NCBI GenBank assembly: GCA_033763975.1
Contig: JANRJM010000014.1
Span: 97,500-161,499 of the forward strand
Direction: 5' to 3'
From: Planctomycetota bacterium
GTDB lineage: Bacteria > Planctomycetota > Phycisphaerae > Phycisphaerales > UBA1924
DNA length: 64,000 nt
A program made the position numbers and the translations under genes. Below the pieces are notes generated by a model. It worked only from the letters and a program-made list of their open reading frames with translations, made no database searches and was not told the origin of the DNA. Below are positions 34,160-46,300 of this stretch, in pieces (within the stretch, counting starts at the first letter, position 1; every line of letters begins with the position of its first letter).

Positions 34160-35904
34160 CCGACCGCCTGGCGTTCCTGTACCCCGAGATGGCGCTCTTC
34201 GCGGGCACGTGCGTGGTCATGGTGCTGGGGCTGTCGCGCACGCTCCGCACGCGCAAGGCCTCGGCGAGCGTCGCGGCGGTGTCGCTCATCGTCGCCGGGT
34301 TCCTCGCGCTCGTCAGCACGCCCCGCCCGGGCGAAGCGTCGTGCCCGATCACGGGCATCGTCTTTGATCATGGCCTCACACCCGAGGCCGGGCAGGTGCT
34401 GCTGCCGAACCTCGCGCCGTTCATGAAGGTCGTCATCGCCGGCGTGGGCCTGCTGCTGCTGCTCACGATGGCGGGCACCGTCGACCGGCGCGACGAAGAG
34501 TCGATCGCCGCGGGAACCCGCACGTTCGATCCGCTCCGCAGCAACCGGGCGGAGTTCTACGCCTTCTTCCTGTTCTCGCTCACCGGGCTGATGCTCACCG
34601 CGTCGGCCGACGACCTCATCTGGCTCTTCCTGGCGCTCGAGCTCACCAGCCTGCCGACGTACATCATGGTCGCGGTCTCGACCTCGCGCAACCGCTCGCG
34701 CGAGGCCGGCGTCAAGTACTTCTTCCTCGGCGCGCTCGGCGCCGCCGTCTTCCTCTACGGCTTCGCGCTCATCTACGGCGGGACCGGGTCGACGAACCTC
34801 AACGAGATCGCCGCGGCGTGGCGCGACCAGGGCGTCGGCCCCATCTCGCTCGCGGGCATCCTCCTCGCCGTCGTCGGGCTTGCGTTCAAGATCGCCGCCG
34901 TCCCGATGCACTACTACACCCCCGACGTCTACGAGGGCGCGGCCCCGCAGGTCTCGGGGTTCCTCGCCTTCGTGCCCAAGGCCGCCGGGTTCATCGCCCT
35001 GCTCCTGGTCTGCGCGGCCGTCGGCTGGCGCTTCGGGGGCGATGCGCTGGGCGTGAACTCGCCGCTATCAAGCGCGGCGCCGGCGCCCGCACGCGGCGGC
35101 GGGGGCACGCAACTGCCCGAGGTGCTCCGCCTGACGCTCTGGGTCATGGCGGCGCTCACGATGACCGTGGGCAACGTCCTCGCCGTGCTCCAGAAGAACA
35201 TCAAGCGTGTCCTCGCGTACTCCTCGATCGCGCACAGCGGGTACATGCTCGTCGGCGTCGTCGCCGGGCCCGTGGGCGAGACCTTCACCCGCAACGGCGT
35301 CGGGGCCGTGCTCTTCTACATCGCGGCGTACGGGGTCATGAACACCGGCGCGTTCGCGGTGCTGGCGGCCCTGGAGCGCGACCGCGACGCCTCGGGCGAG
35401 CCCGGCGAGGTCGAGACCTACGACGACCTCCGCGGGCTCTGCGCCGCGCGCCCGCTGCACGGCTGGACGTTTGTCGTCTGCAGTCTCAGCCTGCTCGGGT
35501 TGCCCCCGCTGCTGGGCTTCTTCGGCAAGCTCCCGCTGTTCACCGCCGGGATCGCCGCCAACGAGATCGCGCTCGTGGTGATCCTCGGCGTCAACTCCGC
35601 GATCGGCGCGTACTACTACCTGCGACTCGCGTTCACGCCGCTGCTCGAGCAGCCCGAAGACGGCGCCGAGCCCGTGCGGGTGGCGCCGTTCCGGGCGCGC
35701 ACCATCGCGGGTGCGATCTCGGCGGGCGGCGTGCTGGTGCTCTCCGTGCTCGGCGGCCCGCTCATGCGGGCGTCATCGCAGGCCGCGACGACGAAGATGG
35801 CCGTCCCGCCCCGCGTGGAAACCTCCGACGCGCTCGGCGACGACGTCGCGCCGGTGCCCGTCAACGATCCGCGCAGCGCGACGCCCGACGCGGACGGGCA
35901 CTGA
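34156..35904 (+). CDS. nuoN: NADH-quinone oxidoreductase subunit N
   Basis: A 582-residue antiporter-like complex I subunit. Motifs are LIWLFLALELTSLPTYIMVA, FKIAAVPMHYYTPDVYEGA and VLQKNIKRVLAYSSIAHSGY. It is longer than E. coli NuoN (485), with an extra polar loop near residues 300-325 (SPLSSAAPAPARGGGGTQ) and a soluble C-terminal tail. It is the last gene of the nuoJKLMN run; no intrinsic terminator follows. Confidence 0.94.
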   Translation: MTDRLAFLYPEMALFAGTCVVMVLGLSRTLRTRKASASVAAVSLIVAGFLALVSTPRPGEASCPITGIVFDHGLTPEAGQVLLPNLAPFMKVVIAGVGLLLLLTMAGTVDRRDEESIAAGTRTFDPLRSNRAEFYAFFLFSLTGLMLTASADDLIWLFLALELTSLPTYIMVAVSTSRNRSREAGVKYFFLGALGAAVFLYGFALIYGGTGSTNLNEIAAAWRDQGVGPISLAGILLAVVGLAFKIAAVPMHYYTPDVYEGAAPQVSGFLAFVPKAAGFIALLLVCAAVGWRFGGDALGVNSPLSSAAPAPARGGGGTQLPEVLRLTLWVMAALTMTVGNVLAVLQKNIKRVLAYSSIAHSGYMLVGVVAGPVGETFTRNGVGAVLFYIAAYGVMNTGAFAVLAALERDRDASGEPGEVETYDDLRGLCAARPLHGWTFVVCSLSLLGLPPLLGFFGKLPLFTAGIAANEIALVVILGVNSAIGAYYYLRLAFTPLLEQPEDGAEPVRVAPFRARTIAGAISAGGVLVLSVLGGPLMRASSQAATTKMAVPPRVETSDALGDDVAPVPVNDPRSATPDADGH

Positions 35905-36053
35905 TCGCTCGCCCGACGTCTGGGACGATCCGCATTCGCGCGTTCATGCACCCGTGCGAGCCGGTTCCGGTTCGACGCAGTTTCGGCTCGGCTGCGTTCC
36001 AGTCCGGCTGAGTTCCGGTTCGATCCGCGTCAAATCAGGCTCCGCGCCCGTCG
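35905..36053. other. Convergent gap with short direct repeats
   Basis: Between the nuoN and membrane-protein stops the bases TTCCGGTTCGA occur twice (35965-35975 and 36013-36023) with related TTCGGCTCGG between. No U-tract terminator is seen. Confidence 0.5.
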
Positions 36054-36842
36054 CTAGACGCTCGGCGACGGTCGCACCCGGCCCGTCGACCACTGCAGCG
36101 ACACGCCCAGCAAGCCCAGCGCGCCCCACGCCCCGAGCCACGCGGCGGGCGAGAGCCCCGTCGGGAGGGGTGCGCCGAGTTCTGACATGAGCGTGACGGC
36201 CGACGCGAGCACGATCCCCGCGCCGAGCAGGCCCGTCACCACGCCCCCCATGCGCTGCGGCGCGAGCGATCCGCCCAGCAGGCCGACAAGCGCGCCGAAC
36301 GCGGCCCCGAGCGCGAGCGTCTCGCGCGTGGGCGATGCCAGGTCCGCCCACCACGACGCGGCCCCATCGCGGGCCGCGAGCAGCGCGAACCGGCCGGTCT
36401 CGCCCGTCAGCAGCGCGCCGGCGCTGTCGAGCGCGGGCGGGATCGACCCGTCGATGACGAGCGACTCGGGGGCGGGAGGCCGGACGATCGTGCCGTTCGA
36501 CGCCGCCAGGTAGATCACCGCGCCGAGCGCCCCCAGGGCGCCGAAGACGACCGCCCCGCCGCACGCGATGGCGAGGCGGAACACCGCGAGCGCGATCGCC
36601 CCGCCGATCAGCCCCCCCACCAGCGGCAGAAGCGCGGACACGGGCAGCCCGCCGAGGTGGGCGTCATTCCAGCCCGGGGCGGCCGCCAGCCCGAGCGCCA
36701 CCCCGCCCGCGACGCCCGCAACCCCCAGCGCCGGACGCAGCAGCGCCCCGCCCCGGATCAGAAGCAGCAGCCCGGCCACAACCCCGCCCGCCAGGATCAG
36801 GGCGTAGAGGGGAAACCCGGGGATGGAAAGTGGAGCGGTCAT
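36054..36842 (-). CDS. Polytopic membrane protein of unknown function
   Basis: A 262-residue protein with about seven membrane helices, very rich in Gly, Ala and Leu (LYALILAGGVVAGLLLLI, VGGLIGGAIALAVF, ALGAAFGALVGLLGG). One larger soluble loop lies near residues 115-165 and contains a double-Trp WWADL. I cannot assign a family. It stands alone, convergent with nuoN and divergent from the giant surface-protein gene. Confidence 0.6.
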   Translation of the reverse strand: MTAPLSIPGFPLYALILAGGVVAGLLLLIRGGALLRPALGVAGVAGGVALGLAAAPGWNDAHLGGLPVSALLPLVGGLIGGAIALAVFRLAIACGGAVVFGALGALGAVIYLAASNGTIVRPPAPESLVIDGSIPPALDSAGALLTGETGRFALLAARDGAASWWADLASPTRETLALGAAFGALVGLLGGSLAPQRMGGVVTGLLGAGIVLASAVTLMSELGAPLPTGLSPAAWLGAWGALGLLGVSLQWSTGRVRPSPSV

Positions 36843-37341
36843 GCGCGTGCAGCGGACAGTAGAGGTTCGGACGAATCGGTGTGGCTTTTCGAGTTTGGCG
36901 CGGATTTACCGGCGCATGGTCCGATGATTTCCCGGTCGGGCAACCGTGGGCCGCGCGCTGCGTACAGGCGGAGCGCCGGAACCGGGCAACCTGCGGCGCG
37001 CGAGCCCCGCGCGGCCGCTCGTACCGAACAGAACCCTATTTGCTCGCTCCCCCGGCGCACGGGCGGCAAGAAGCGGGCCCCGGGCCTGTTGAGCGCGAGC
37101 GAGCGGGTCTGTAGGATGTGCAGGTCCGGCGGGGTAAGACGCCCCGCGGGCGCGAAGCCCCGAGGGGCGGGTTCCGCGGCGTCGCGAGGCGCCGGGAACA
37201 GCGGCGCCTGACGCGCGAGCGTCGGGGCGCCGGGGCGCACGCAAGCCGAGCACGGGACCCCAAGGTGCCGCGAGGCGCGTGTGTGCATCGGTGAGATCAG
37301 GGAAGGAAGTCCGGCAGGCCGGACAACGAGCAGGAGTCGCC
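36843..37341. other. Long gap upstream of the giant surface-protein gene
   Basis: No gene is seen in these 499 bases. The right half contains a -10-like TAGGAT at 37112-37117 and a run of strong hairpins. The left half shows nothing I can name. Confidence 0.6.
37112..37341 (+). promoter_or_regulatory. Candidate promoter and hairpin-rich 5' leader of the giant gene
   Basis: TAGGAT at 37112-37117 could be a -10 box. Downstream are GCGGGG/CCCCGC (37129-37147) and a GCCCC/GGGGC hairpin (37157-37168). Three hairpins are capped by GCGA tetraloops. The first has paired arms GTTCC-C-GGCGTC and GGCGCC-G-GGAAC with one bulge (37171-37199). The second joins GGCGCC and GACGC arms (37203-37231), and the third is 37265-37278. 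A GTCCGG/CCGGAC hairpin (37309-37324) precedes the GCAGGAG ribosome site. Repeated GNRA caps argue for a folded RNA of unknown class. Confidence 0.4.
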
Positions 37342-40300
37342 ATGGATCGCACCATCCGCGTGGATCGTTCGGAACGCTCACGTCAGACCACCCGCCCGAG
37401 CGTGCTCTCGCGACTGGCGGGACGGCTGGCGTCGGCGGCGGGTCTGAGCGAGCGCATCAGCGCCGAACAGCTCGAGCGCCGTGAGCTGCTGTTCTCGCTC
37501 ACGATCACCGCGGACAACGTGGACCCCGCGACGGGCATCGGGTACGCGTCGCAGTCGTTCGGGTACGTGCTCCCGCACCTGGCCACGAACGCCGAGCCCC
37601 AGACGCAGCAGCCGACCACGCGCGCCGAGCCCTTCGACGACGAGAACGCCGGCGCCGTCCCCAGCGGGCAGTTCTTCCTCGATTCCGGCATCCGCGCGCT
37701 GCACGGCATCGCGCCCGCGTCGGACTTCGCGATCCAGCCCGGCGGGACCGACGCCCAGGACCGCTGGCTGCGGGCCGCGCCGAACAACGTCGGCGAGTTC
37801 TTCGCCTTCGAACTCTGGAACGACTCGGAGAACCCCGCCTTCCGCATCCAGGCGACGCAGGCGACCATCGAGGTCGTTCCCGACGGGCCGACGGACAACA
37901 CGGGCCTCTTGCCCGCCAACTTCCGCGCCACGCTCATCAGCAACAACCAGGTGATCGCGACCTTCCAGGGCGCGGCCCTGCAGGCGCTCATCACCGGCGC
38001 GAACCCGGCGCTGGGCGTGGGCGAGTACACCTTCGTCACCCCGCAGGGCACCGCCGGCTTCGACACGGTGCGCTTCGAGGTCATCACCGCCGTGGGCGGC
38101 AACCCCGCCTTCCGCATCGACCCCGTGACGTTCACGATCCCCGCGGCGAACAACGTCCAGGTTATCGCCGACTCGATCTTCGGCGCCACCATCGCGATCT
38201 CCGGGCCCGTCGGCACGCAGGTCGTGGTTGAGGACCTCTACGGCACGGACATGCGCGCCACGCTCGGGCTGGGCGTTCCGCAGGGCGGAACCCTCCCCTT
38301 CGTTGATCCCGACGGCAACGGCATCCCCAACTTCAACGTCGGCATCGGACGCATCCGCGTCCTGAACAGCGACGCGCGCACGACCGTCACGATGTGGGGC
38401 GGCGAGATCCAGTCCGCGACCGAGCGCCCCGACGACGCGTACGACTTCGACGGCCAGTTCGCCTTCACCATCACCGACGACATCCAGGGAATCTACGACG
38501 ATTTCGAGGCGGCCGGCTTCGGCTATGCCTTCCGCGTCCAGAACGGGAACGTCACCGTGACGGGCCTGCCCCCCGGGCCGGGCTCGCTGGTCATCGGCTC
38601 GCCCTTCGTCCGCAGCCGCGCCCCCGGCGCCAGCCCGTACACCCCCGCCGCCGCGACCCCCGTCACCACCGGGTTCAACGAGGCCACGCAGGGCATCTTC
38701 GTCGAGAACGGGTCGATCGGCAGCATCTCGATCCATGGCATCGTGCACGGCGCGTCGCGTATCGCCGGCAGCGCCGACAAGATCAACATCGGGTATCTCG
38801 TCGGTTCGCTCACCGTCGAGGGCGACCTCGGCTCGCTCTACGTCGGCTCCGATCTCGGGCAGTGGTCGCCCGACCCCGACTTCACCCCGACGCCCGGCGA
38901 AACGGTCGATCAGAACAACAAGACCGGCTCGCAGGTCATCGTCGGGCGCACCGCCGGGACGATCGCGGCGGCCGGCCGCGGGCTGGCCGATATCACCGTC
39001 ATCGGCGACATCAACAACCCGATCTCGCGCCCGGCGCGCGACGTGTTCACCTACTACGAGCGCGAGTGGATCGAGGGCATCACCACCACGGTCGAGGTCC
39101 GCGACCTCATCATCGACCACCTCGGCGCGAACACCCTCCTGGGCACGCGCAACCCCACCGATCTCTTCCGCCCCTTCGACCAGTACACCATCTTCGGGCT
39201 CAGCACCTTCCGCAACGACTCGCAGCTCACCAGCGAGTGGATCGGCTCGATCTCCTCGGGCGTGCGCATCCAGGGCGAACTCTCGGGCCAGGACCCGCTC
39301 AACGGCGAGGACGCGGCCGACGTCTACGGGTTCGCGGTCGACGGCACGCAGGACATCGTCATCGAGGGCGCCAACGGCCTGGCCGCCACCTCGCCCTACT
39401 TCCGCATCGTGGATCAGGACGGGCGAACCCTCGCCGCGCCGGAACTGCCGATCACATCGGGACGGTTCACGGCGTCCGTGCTGCGTTGGCGCCCGACGGC
39501 GCCCGGCGCGTACTACCTGGTCGTCTCCGACCCGCAGGCCAACGACACCGGCGTGGGCAACTCCGCCTACACCATCACCGTCACCGGCATGGCCACGACC
39601 ACGCTGGGCGCGTACCGCACCGGCGCCGGCTCGGGCTTCACCGACTTCGGCAGCGGCGAGGGCAACTCCGTCAACGTGCTCGCCGGCAACGTCGGCTCCA
39701 TCCGCATCGGCACCGGCTACGCCGGCCCCGACGGGGAGGAGCAGGACCCCACCGACACCATCAACACCGTGTCCTCCGCCGACGACGTCATGAGCTTCAT
39801 CGGCGGGACCCACACCGTCCCGGGCTCGCTCTTCAACATCACCACCGGCTCGGACATCGGCTCGGCCAACGGCACCGCCTTCGCCACCGTCACCTTCCGC
39901 ATCGGCGGCGACCTGGGCTCGCTCTACACCGGGCAGTCCGCCGCCGTGGGCCGCGGCGTCAACGAGGGCGATGTCAACTTCTTCGACCTCGCCGTCGGGC
40001 GCCGCATCGGCAGCATCGACATCCGCGGCGGGATCGGCATGGACCAGGACGAGACCGACCCGCGCGCCCGCATCGGCGTCAACAGCGTCAGCGTCCGCAC
40101 CGGCACCGCCGGCGGCAGGGGCGACATCGGCTTCTTCCGCGTCGGCTTCCACGTCGGCGGCGACGCGCTCTCCGTCAACACCTCGCCCGGCTCGGTCGTG
40201 GGCGCGTTCCTCGTCAGCCAGGACGCCTACACCGACGCCGACGGGCGCTCGGGCATCTACCTCGGCAGCGAGGGTGTTCCCTTCGTCACCGGCCCGGGCT

Positions 40301-43300
40301 CGGACGTCCGCTTCGTCGACTTCCCGCGCCTCGACCTCCAGGCCAGCGTCAACATCCTGCTGCCCATCGTCGGCGACCGCCCGCTCGAGATCGTCGACGA
40401 CAGCGGCGCACGCGTCACCATCTCCGTCGAGGGCGCACCCCCCGAGGTCCAGGTCGGCACCGTCCGCGTCCTCCCCATCGACGGCTCGCAGGGCGTCGCC
40501 ATCGGCCAGATCACCGTCGATCTCTCCGGCGGACGAATCCTCCGCGTCCAGCCCACCCAGTCCGGCGGCGGCGGGGGCGGCACGGGCGGGGGCCTGGTCA
40601 GCATCGGGCGCATCATCGTCACCGGCAGCGACGGCGCCTCGAACATCGAGATCACCGGCACCACCGAGGTCGACGTCTACCGCATCGAGACCATCGCCGG
40701 CGGCGGCGGTGGCGGCGGCGGCGGCGCCGCGGGCGCGCTCAACGCCATCACCAATCGCACCCCGGGCGGCGACATCGTCTCCATCGACGTCGGCGGCCTG
40801 AACTTCATCGACCTCGCCGGCGACCTGGGTCGCACCCAGTGGCCCACGTGGGGTCCCATCAACTACGCCCCGTGGCTCGGGCTGGCGTCGGGCAGCGTGA
40901 CCGCCGTGCGCGGCGCGCTCGGCGTCGGCGGCGAGAACGCCGGCGGCGGGGACGGCACCCCGCTCTACGACTTCGACTGGAACGGGGAGATCTTCCGCCC
41001 CGTCTTCGACGATCTCTTCACCGGCGGCAACGCCTACCTCGACGACATCGGCTCGCCCATCGACGGCTGGCTCAACGGCGCCGTCGTCCGCGGCGGCAGC
41101 GTTCAGGAGATCCGCGTCGACGGGGGTGTCGGCGACGTCATCCTCGCCGCCGACGACGGGCTCCTCACCCTCCTCAACGTCAACGCCGATCTGACCACCG
41201 CCTTCGGGCGCTTCGACGGGATCTTCGGGTCCATCTTCGCCAACGACATCGGGCGCATGAACCTGGGCGACGGCATCATCAACGTCACCAGCGGGCCCTT
41301 CGCCACCGCCGGCATCTTCACCCGCGACGACATCTTCGAGATCATCTCGGAGCGCGCCGGCGGCGTCACCATCAGCGCGCCCATCATCGCCGGCAACATC
41401 AACGACCCCGACATCATCGGCATCGAGCAGGACGGGATCGTCACGTTCCGCATCATGGGCGGGCGCATCGAGAACGCCTTCATCGCCGCCCAGAACCTCG
41501 ACGGGTTCTGGAGTTCCTTCAACTTCGGCGAGGAGAACCTCTCCACCGGCGACATCCAGCGCATCGATGTGATGAACACGGACTTCTACGCGTCGACGAT
41601 CCGGGCGCGCGAGCTCGTCGAGTTCAGCACCACCGGCTACTTCGACGCCTCCGAGATCTCCGCGACCGACCGCATCGGACGCGTCTCGGCACGCGGGTTC
41701 CGCAACAGCACCCTCACGGGCGAGCAGGACGAGGTCCGGCAGAACATCATCCTCGGCGCCCGCGACATCGAGAGCCTCACCGCGACCGAGGACATCAGCG
41801 ACCTCGTCATCGACATCATCGGGTCCGTCACCCAGTCCATCACCGCCGTCAACATCAACCGCTCGAGCATCGACGTCGACAACGAGATCCGCCTCCTCTC
41901 CGTCACCAACGACCTCCGCGGGTCCGACATCAACACCGGCGCCGTCCCGACCATCACCATCGGCCGCAACCTCCAGTCCAGCACGCTCAGCGTCTCCGGA
42001 CGCATCTCCACGCTCACCGTCGGCGGGGCCATCGGCAACGCCGAGATCGAGATCACCGGCCCGTCCGGCTCGATCGGCTCCATCACCGCGGCCCTCGGCT
42101 TCACCGGCTCGCTCCGCGCCAGCGGGCCCATCACCACCGTCACGGTCTCCAACGGCGATCTCGCGATCGACCTGCAGACCACCACGCCCCTGGGCAACGT
42201 CGGCACGCTCTCCGCCAGCCGCGACGTCGCGCTCTCCGCCGACATCTCGGGCGGCCTCACCTCCATCGTCGCCGGACGGCACATCGGGCTGCGCGACCGC
42301 CCGGGCGTGATCCTGGTGCGCGGGAACCTGCAGTCCGCCGCCGCGCCCAACGGGCAGCTCTACGCCGACATCCGTGTCTCCGGCTCCATCCTCGGCACGA
42401 TCACCGTCGGCGGCGCCACGAACAAGCCCGGCCAGGACCTCGTCGGACGCGGGTCGGTCATCGCCGCCGGCTCCGTCGCCGGCGTCACCGTCACCGGCGA
42501 CTTCGGCGGCGACATCATCAGCTACTCCGGCGGCATCGCCTCCGTCTCGATCACCAACGGGTCGCTGCTCCCCGGGCGGCGCATCGCCGCCTTCGACGGC
42601 AGCATCGCCTCCGTCATCATCACCAACGGCACCCTCTTCGGCAGCGTCCACGCGGACTACGACATCACCTCGCTGCGCGTCTCGGCCGGCACGGACGGCG
42701 TCTTCGGCGACATCGGCGTGAACCCCGCCTCGTCGTCGCTCGCGTTCTACGACAGCCGTCGCAACCAGCTCCCCGCGGGCCTCGCGCCCAGCGCGGCGGT
42801 GCAGGGCCCGGTCATCTCCGCGGGCTTCAACATCGTCAACGTCGCCGTCACCGGCGGGTCGGTCTTCGAGACCACCTTCCGCGCGGGCCGCTCGATCCGC
42901 ACCATCACCATCGGCGGTTCGGTCGCCAACGACGCCTTCACGACCGGCGCCGGCAACTTCTTCATGGCGCGCGACTCCATCGACGCCGTCACCGTCAGCG
43001 GCGACGTCTCCAACGCCGCCTTCATCGCCGGCGTTGCCTCGCTCGGCAACGACGCCCGCCCCGGCGGCACCGGCGCGAACGCCGACATCATCACCGACGG
43101 CTCCATCGTCCGCGTCGCCGTCTCGGGCACCACCAGCAACACCTCCTTCTCGGCCGGCATCGCCCCGGGCGTCGACGGGCTGTACAACACCGCCGACGAC
43201 CGCCAGGCGCTGGGCCTCTCGTCCATCGGCGCCCTCGCCCTGACCAACGTCGGCGCAAACGTCTCCGCCTTCGGCGACGCCCTCTCTTCCAGCGTCGCGA

Positions 43301-46300
43301 ACGACGCCCGCCTCATCCGGGGCGGCACAAACCTCCCCAGCCTCAACCCCGACCTCGACAACGGCGCCGGCACGCCCGGCACCGCCTTCTCCGGCTCGCG
43401 CTCCTTCGACTACGCCGGCGCCAGCGTCACCATCGCCGTCTCCGGGCCCGGCCAGGCCTTCTTCGACACCGGCACCGGGCGCCTCACGCTCCGCAACTCC
43501 ACCTCCGGGACGAACGTCACCGTCAACTCCAGCACCGGCTCCATCGCCAACTTCGACATCACCACCAACGACGACGCCTCGCTCGGCACCGTCACCGTCA
43601 ACGCCACTCTCACGGGCGACAGCGACATCACCGTCGACGGCACGCTCGGCACCCTCACGCTGGGCGCCTACGCCGGCACGGGCACGATCTCCATCGGCGC
43701 CGACGCCGGAACCCTCACGTTCGCCTCCCTCACCGGCGGGTTCGTCGCGGCACGGGGCGTGCAGACCGTCCGTATCAACGGCGACTTCGGGGCCGCCTCC
43801 TCGCTCGTCACCGGCGAGGCGTCGCTCCGCGTGCGGTCGGCGTCGGCGATCACCATCACCGGCGCGGCCCGCGCGAACATCCACGTCGAACGCGACGTGC
43901 CGAGCATCACCGTCTCGGGCGTGGTCGAGCGTTCCAACATCAGCGTCGGGGCTAACCTGGGCACCTTCTCGGCCCCGTCCATCAGCCGCTCGTTCGTCTC
44001 CGCCGGCGACGCCCTGACCACCGTCGCCATCACGGGCGACGCGTTCGCGACGTCCTTCTCGGCGGGGCTGAACCTCGGCACCGACTCGGTCTTCGGGGGC
44101 ACCGGCCTCGCCGCCGACGCCCTCTCCACCGGCTCCATCGGCACGGTCACCATCGGGGGCAACTTCCGCGAGTCCAGCATCACCGCGGGCTACAACCGCG
44201 GCGCGGACGGGTACTTCGGCACCACCGACGACACCATCGCCCCGGGCCGCTCCGCGATCACCAGCGTCGTGATCCGAGGCAACCAGGTCGGCTCCAGCCG
44301 CTTCAGCGAGACGTACCGCATCGCCTCGTCGGGCACGATCGGCACGGTCACGATCGGGGGCAGCACCTTCTCGGGCAGCGCGGGCAACTTCGCGACCGAG
44401 TCGCTCGGCCTCCCGCCCGCGCCCGTGCAGGTCGCCGACATCGTCCCGCGCGTCGACGCCGGGGTCTGGTACGCCGACATCATCTTCAACCAGCCCATCG
44501 ACGCCTCGAGCCTGGGGAACTCGCTCAGCATCTACGAGGTTCGCGGCACCGGCGAGATTCTCCTGCGTCTCGTGCCCGGCACGGACTACTCCGTCTCGTA
44601 CGACGCCGAGCGCAACGCCGCGGTCGTCGCCTTCAGCACCAGCGTCACCAATGCCAACATCCCGCAGGTCTCCGGCCGCCCCGGCCCGGGCATCTACCGC
44701 TTCATCGTTGACCAGGACCTCTTCCGCGCCCGCCTCAGCAACCAGTCCATCGACGGCAACGGCGACGGGTTCACCCTCGCGGGCGAGGACTTCTCCGGCG
44801 ACGCCATCATCGGCGACGCCGGCGACAAGTTCACCGCCGGGACCGCCTTCGCCAACAACAACACCGCCAACCGCGTCGACTTCTACGCCCCCATCAACCT
44901 CGACCTGATCCTCGACCGCAACGACACCGCCGACGGCCTGCCCGACATCAACATCCCCTTCGTCATCCGCGGGTCCATCGGCGATCACCCCGACTCGCAG
45001 AACACCTACTTCAACTTCGGCAGCGATGTCGACCTCTTCGCCATCACGCTCCAGGCCGGGCAGATCCTCCGCCTCACCGGGCTCGGCGGCCCGGCCGAAC
45101 TCGCCGGCCTCTCCGTCTTCGACCCCTCCGGCAACCCGCTCGGCCTCATCACCGACAACGCCTTCGCCACGTCGCTGCCCGTGCCGCAGGGCTCCGCCTT
45201 CGACGTGACCTTCCCCTCCGCCTACCTCATCCTCGTCACCGGCACCTACGTCATCGCCGTCGGCAACGCCGACACCGCCGCCGACACCCAGACCATCCCC
45301 AACAACCCGATCCCGCCGGGCGGCGTGGGCGATTACAACTTCACCATCACCATCTTCGACGACGGCGACACCGGCTTCAACGCGCCCACCAGCGCCGGCG
45401 ACGGCGCCCCGGTCGTCTACCCGCCCGCGGCCATCGCCTTCGCCGGCGCCGACCGCGTGTTCGGCACGCCCGATGACTCCGCCGAGATCGTCGTCGGCGC
45501 CTTCACCTTCACCCTCGACCGCGGCACCGACGGCGCGCCCGACACCGCCGACGATCTCGTCGTCGGCTCCGACAACACCGGCATCACCACCACCCGCTCC
45601 AGCGACGGCACCATCACCACCTCCGTCCGCAGCGCCATCGGGCCCACAGGGCACGCCGGCGTCCCCGGCGAGGTCGCCTCCGACGTCGACATCTTCAAGC
45701 TCAACAACGCCCAGCCCATCGCCCCGGGCACCCGCATGATCATCACCGTCGGCCTGACCGAACTCGGCGCCGACCTCGGCAGCGCCCAGCCCGTCTCCGG
45801 CGATCGCGGCGAGCAGCGCATCTTCGTCGACAACCGCGGCGCCGTGCAGTTCGGCCTCTTCGACATTTCCTCCGCGCAGGGCATCGACGACGGCGTCCTC
45901 GTCTTCAGCCCCACCGACTTCACCCCCACCGGCGGCACGCCCAACACCGTCATCGCCGACAACGGCTCCACCCGCTACGGCTTCAACAGCGCCGGCGACT
46001 TCTACATCGACTTCATCGTCCCCGACCGCGCCGACTTCCCCGGCGCCGCCGGCTCCTTCGCCGTCTACCTCCAGGGCGTCTACAACACCGACTACACCAT
46101 CACCGTCGTCCAGGGCGGCACCGGCCAGAACCTCACCACCCGCCAGAACGTGTTCATCGAGACCGACGGCGGGCAGATCGACTGGCTCCAGGTCGCCAAC
46201 ACCCTCACCACCATCGCCCCCTTCAACCCCGGCGCGCTCGGCTTCAACGGCGCCGCCTCCAACGGGCAGGACGTCCGCTCCTACATCCTGGCCCAGCTCA

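Noticed and set aside
37290..37325. Resemblance of GGGAAGGAAGTCCGG to conserved RNase P or SRP RNA segments
   Set aside because: The partner segments required by either RNA are absent, and coding sequence begins 17 bases later.
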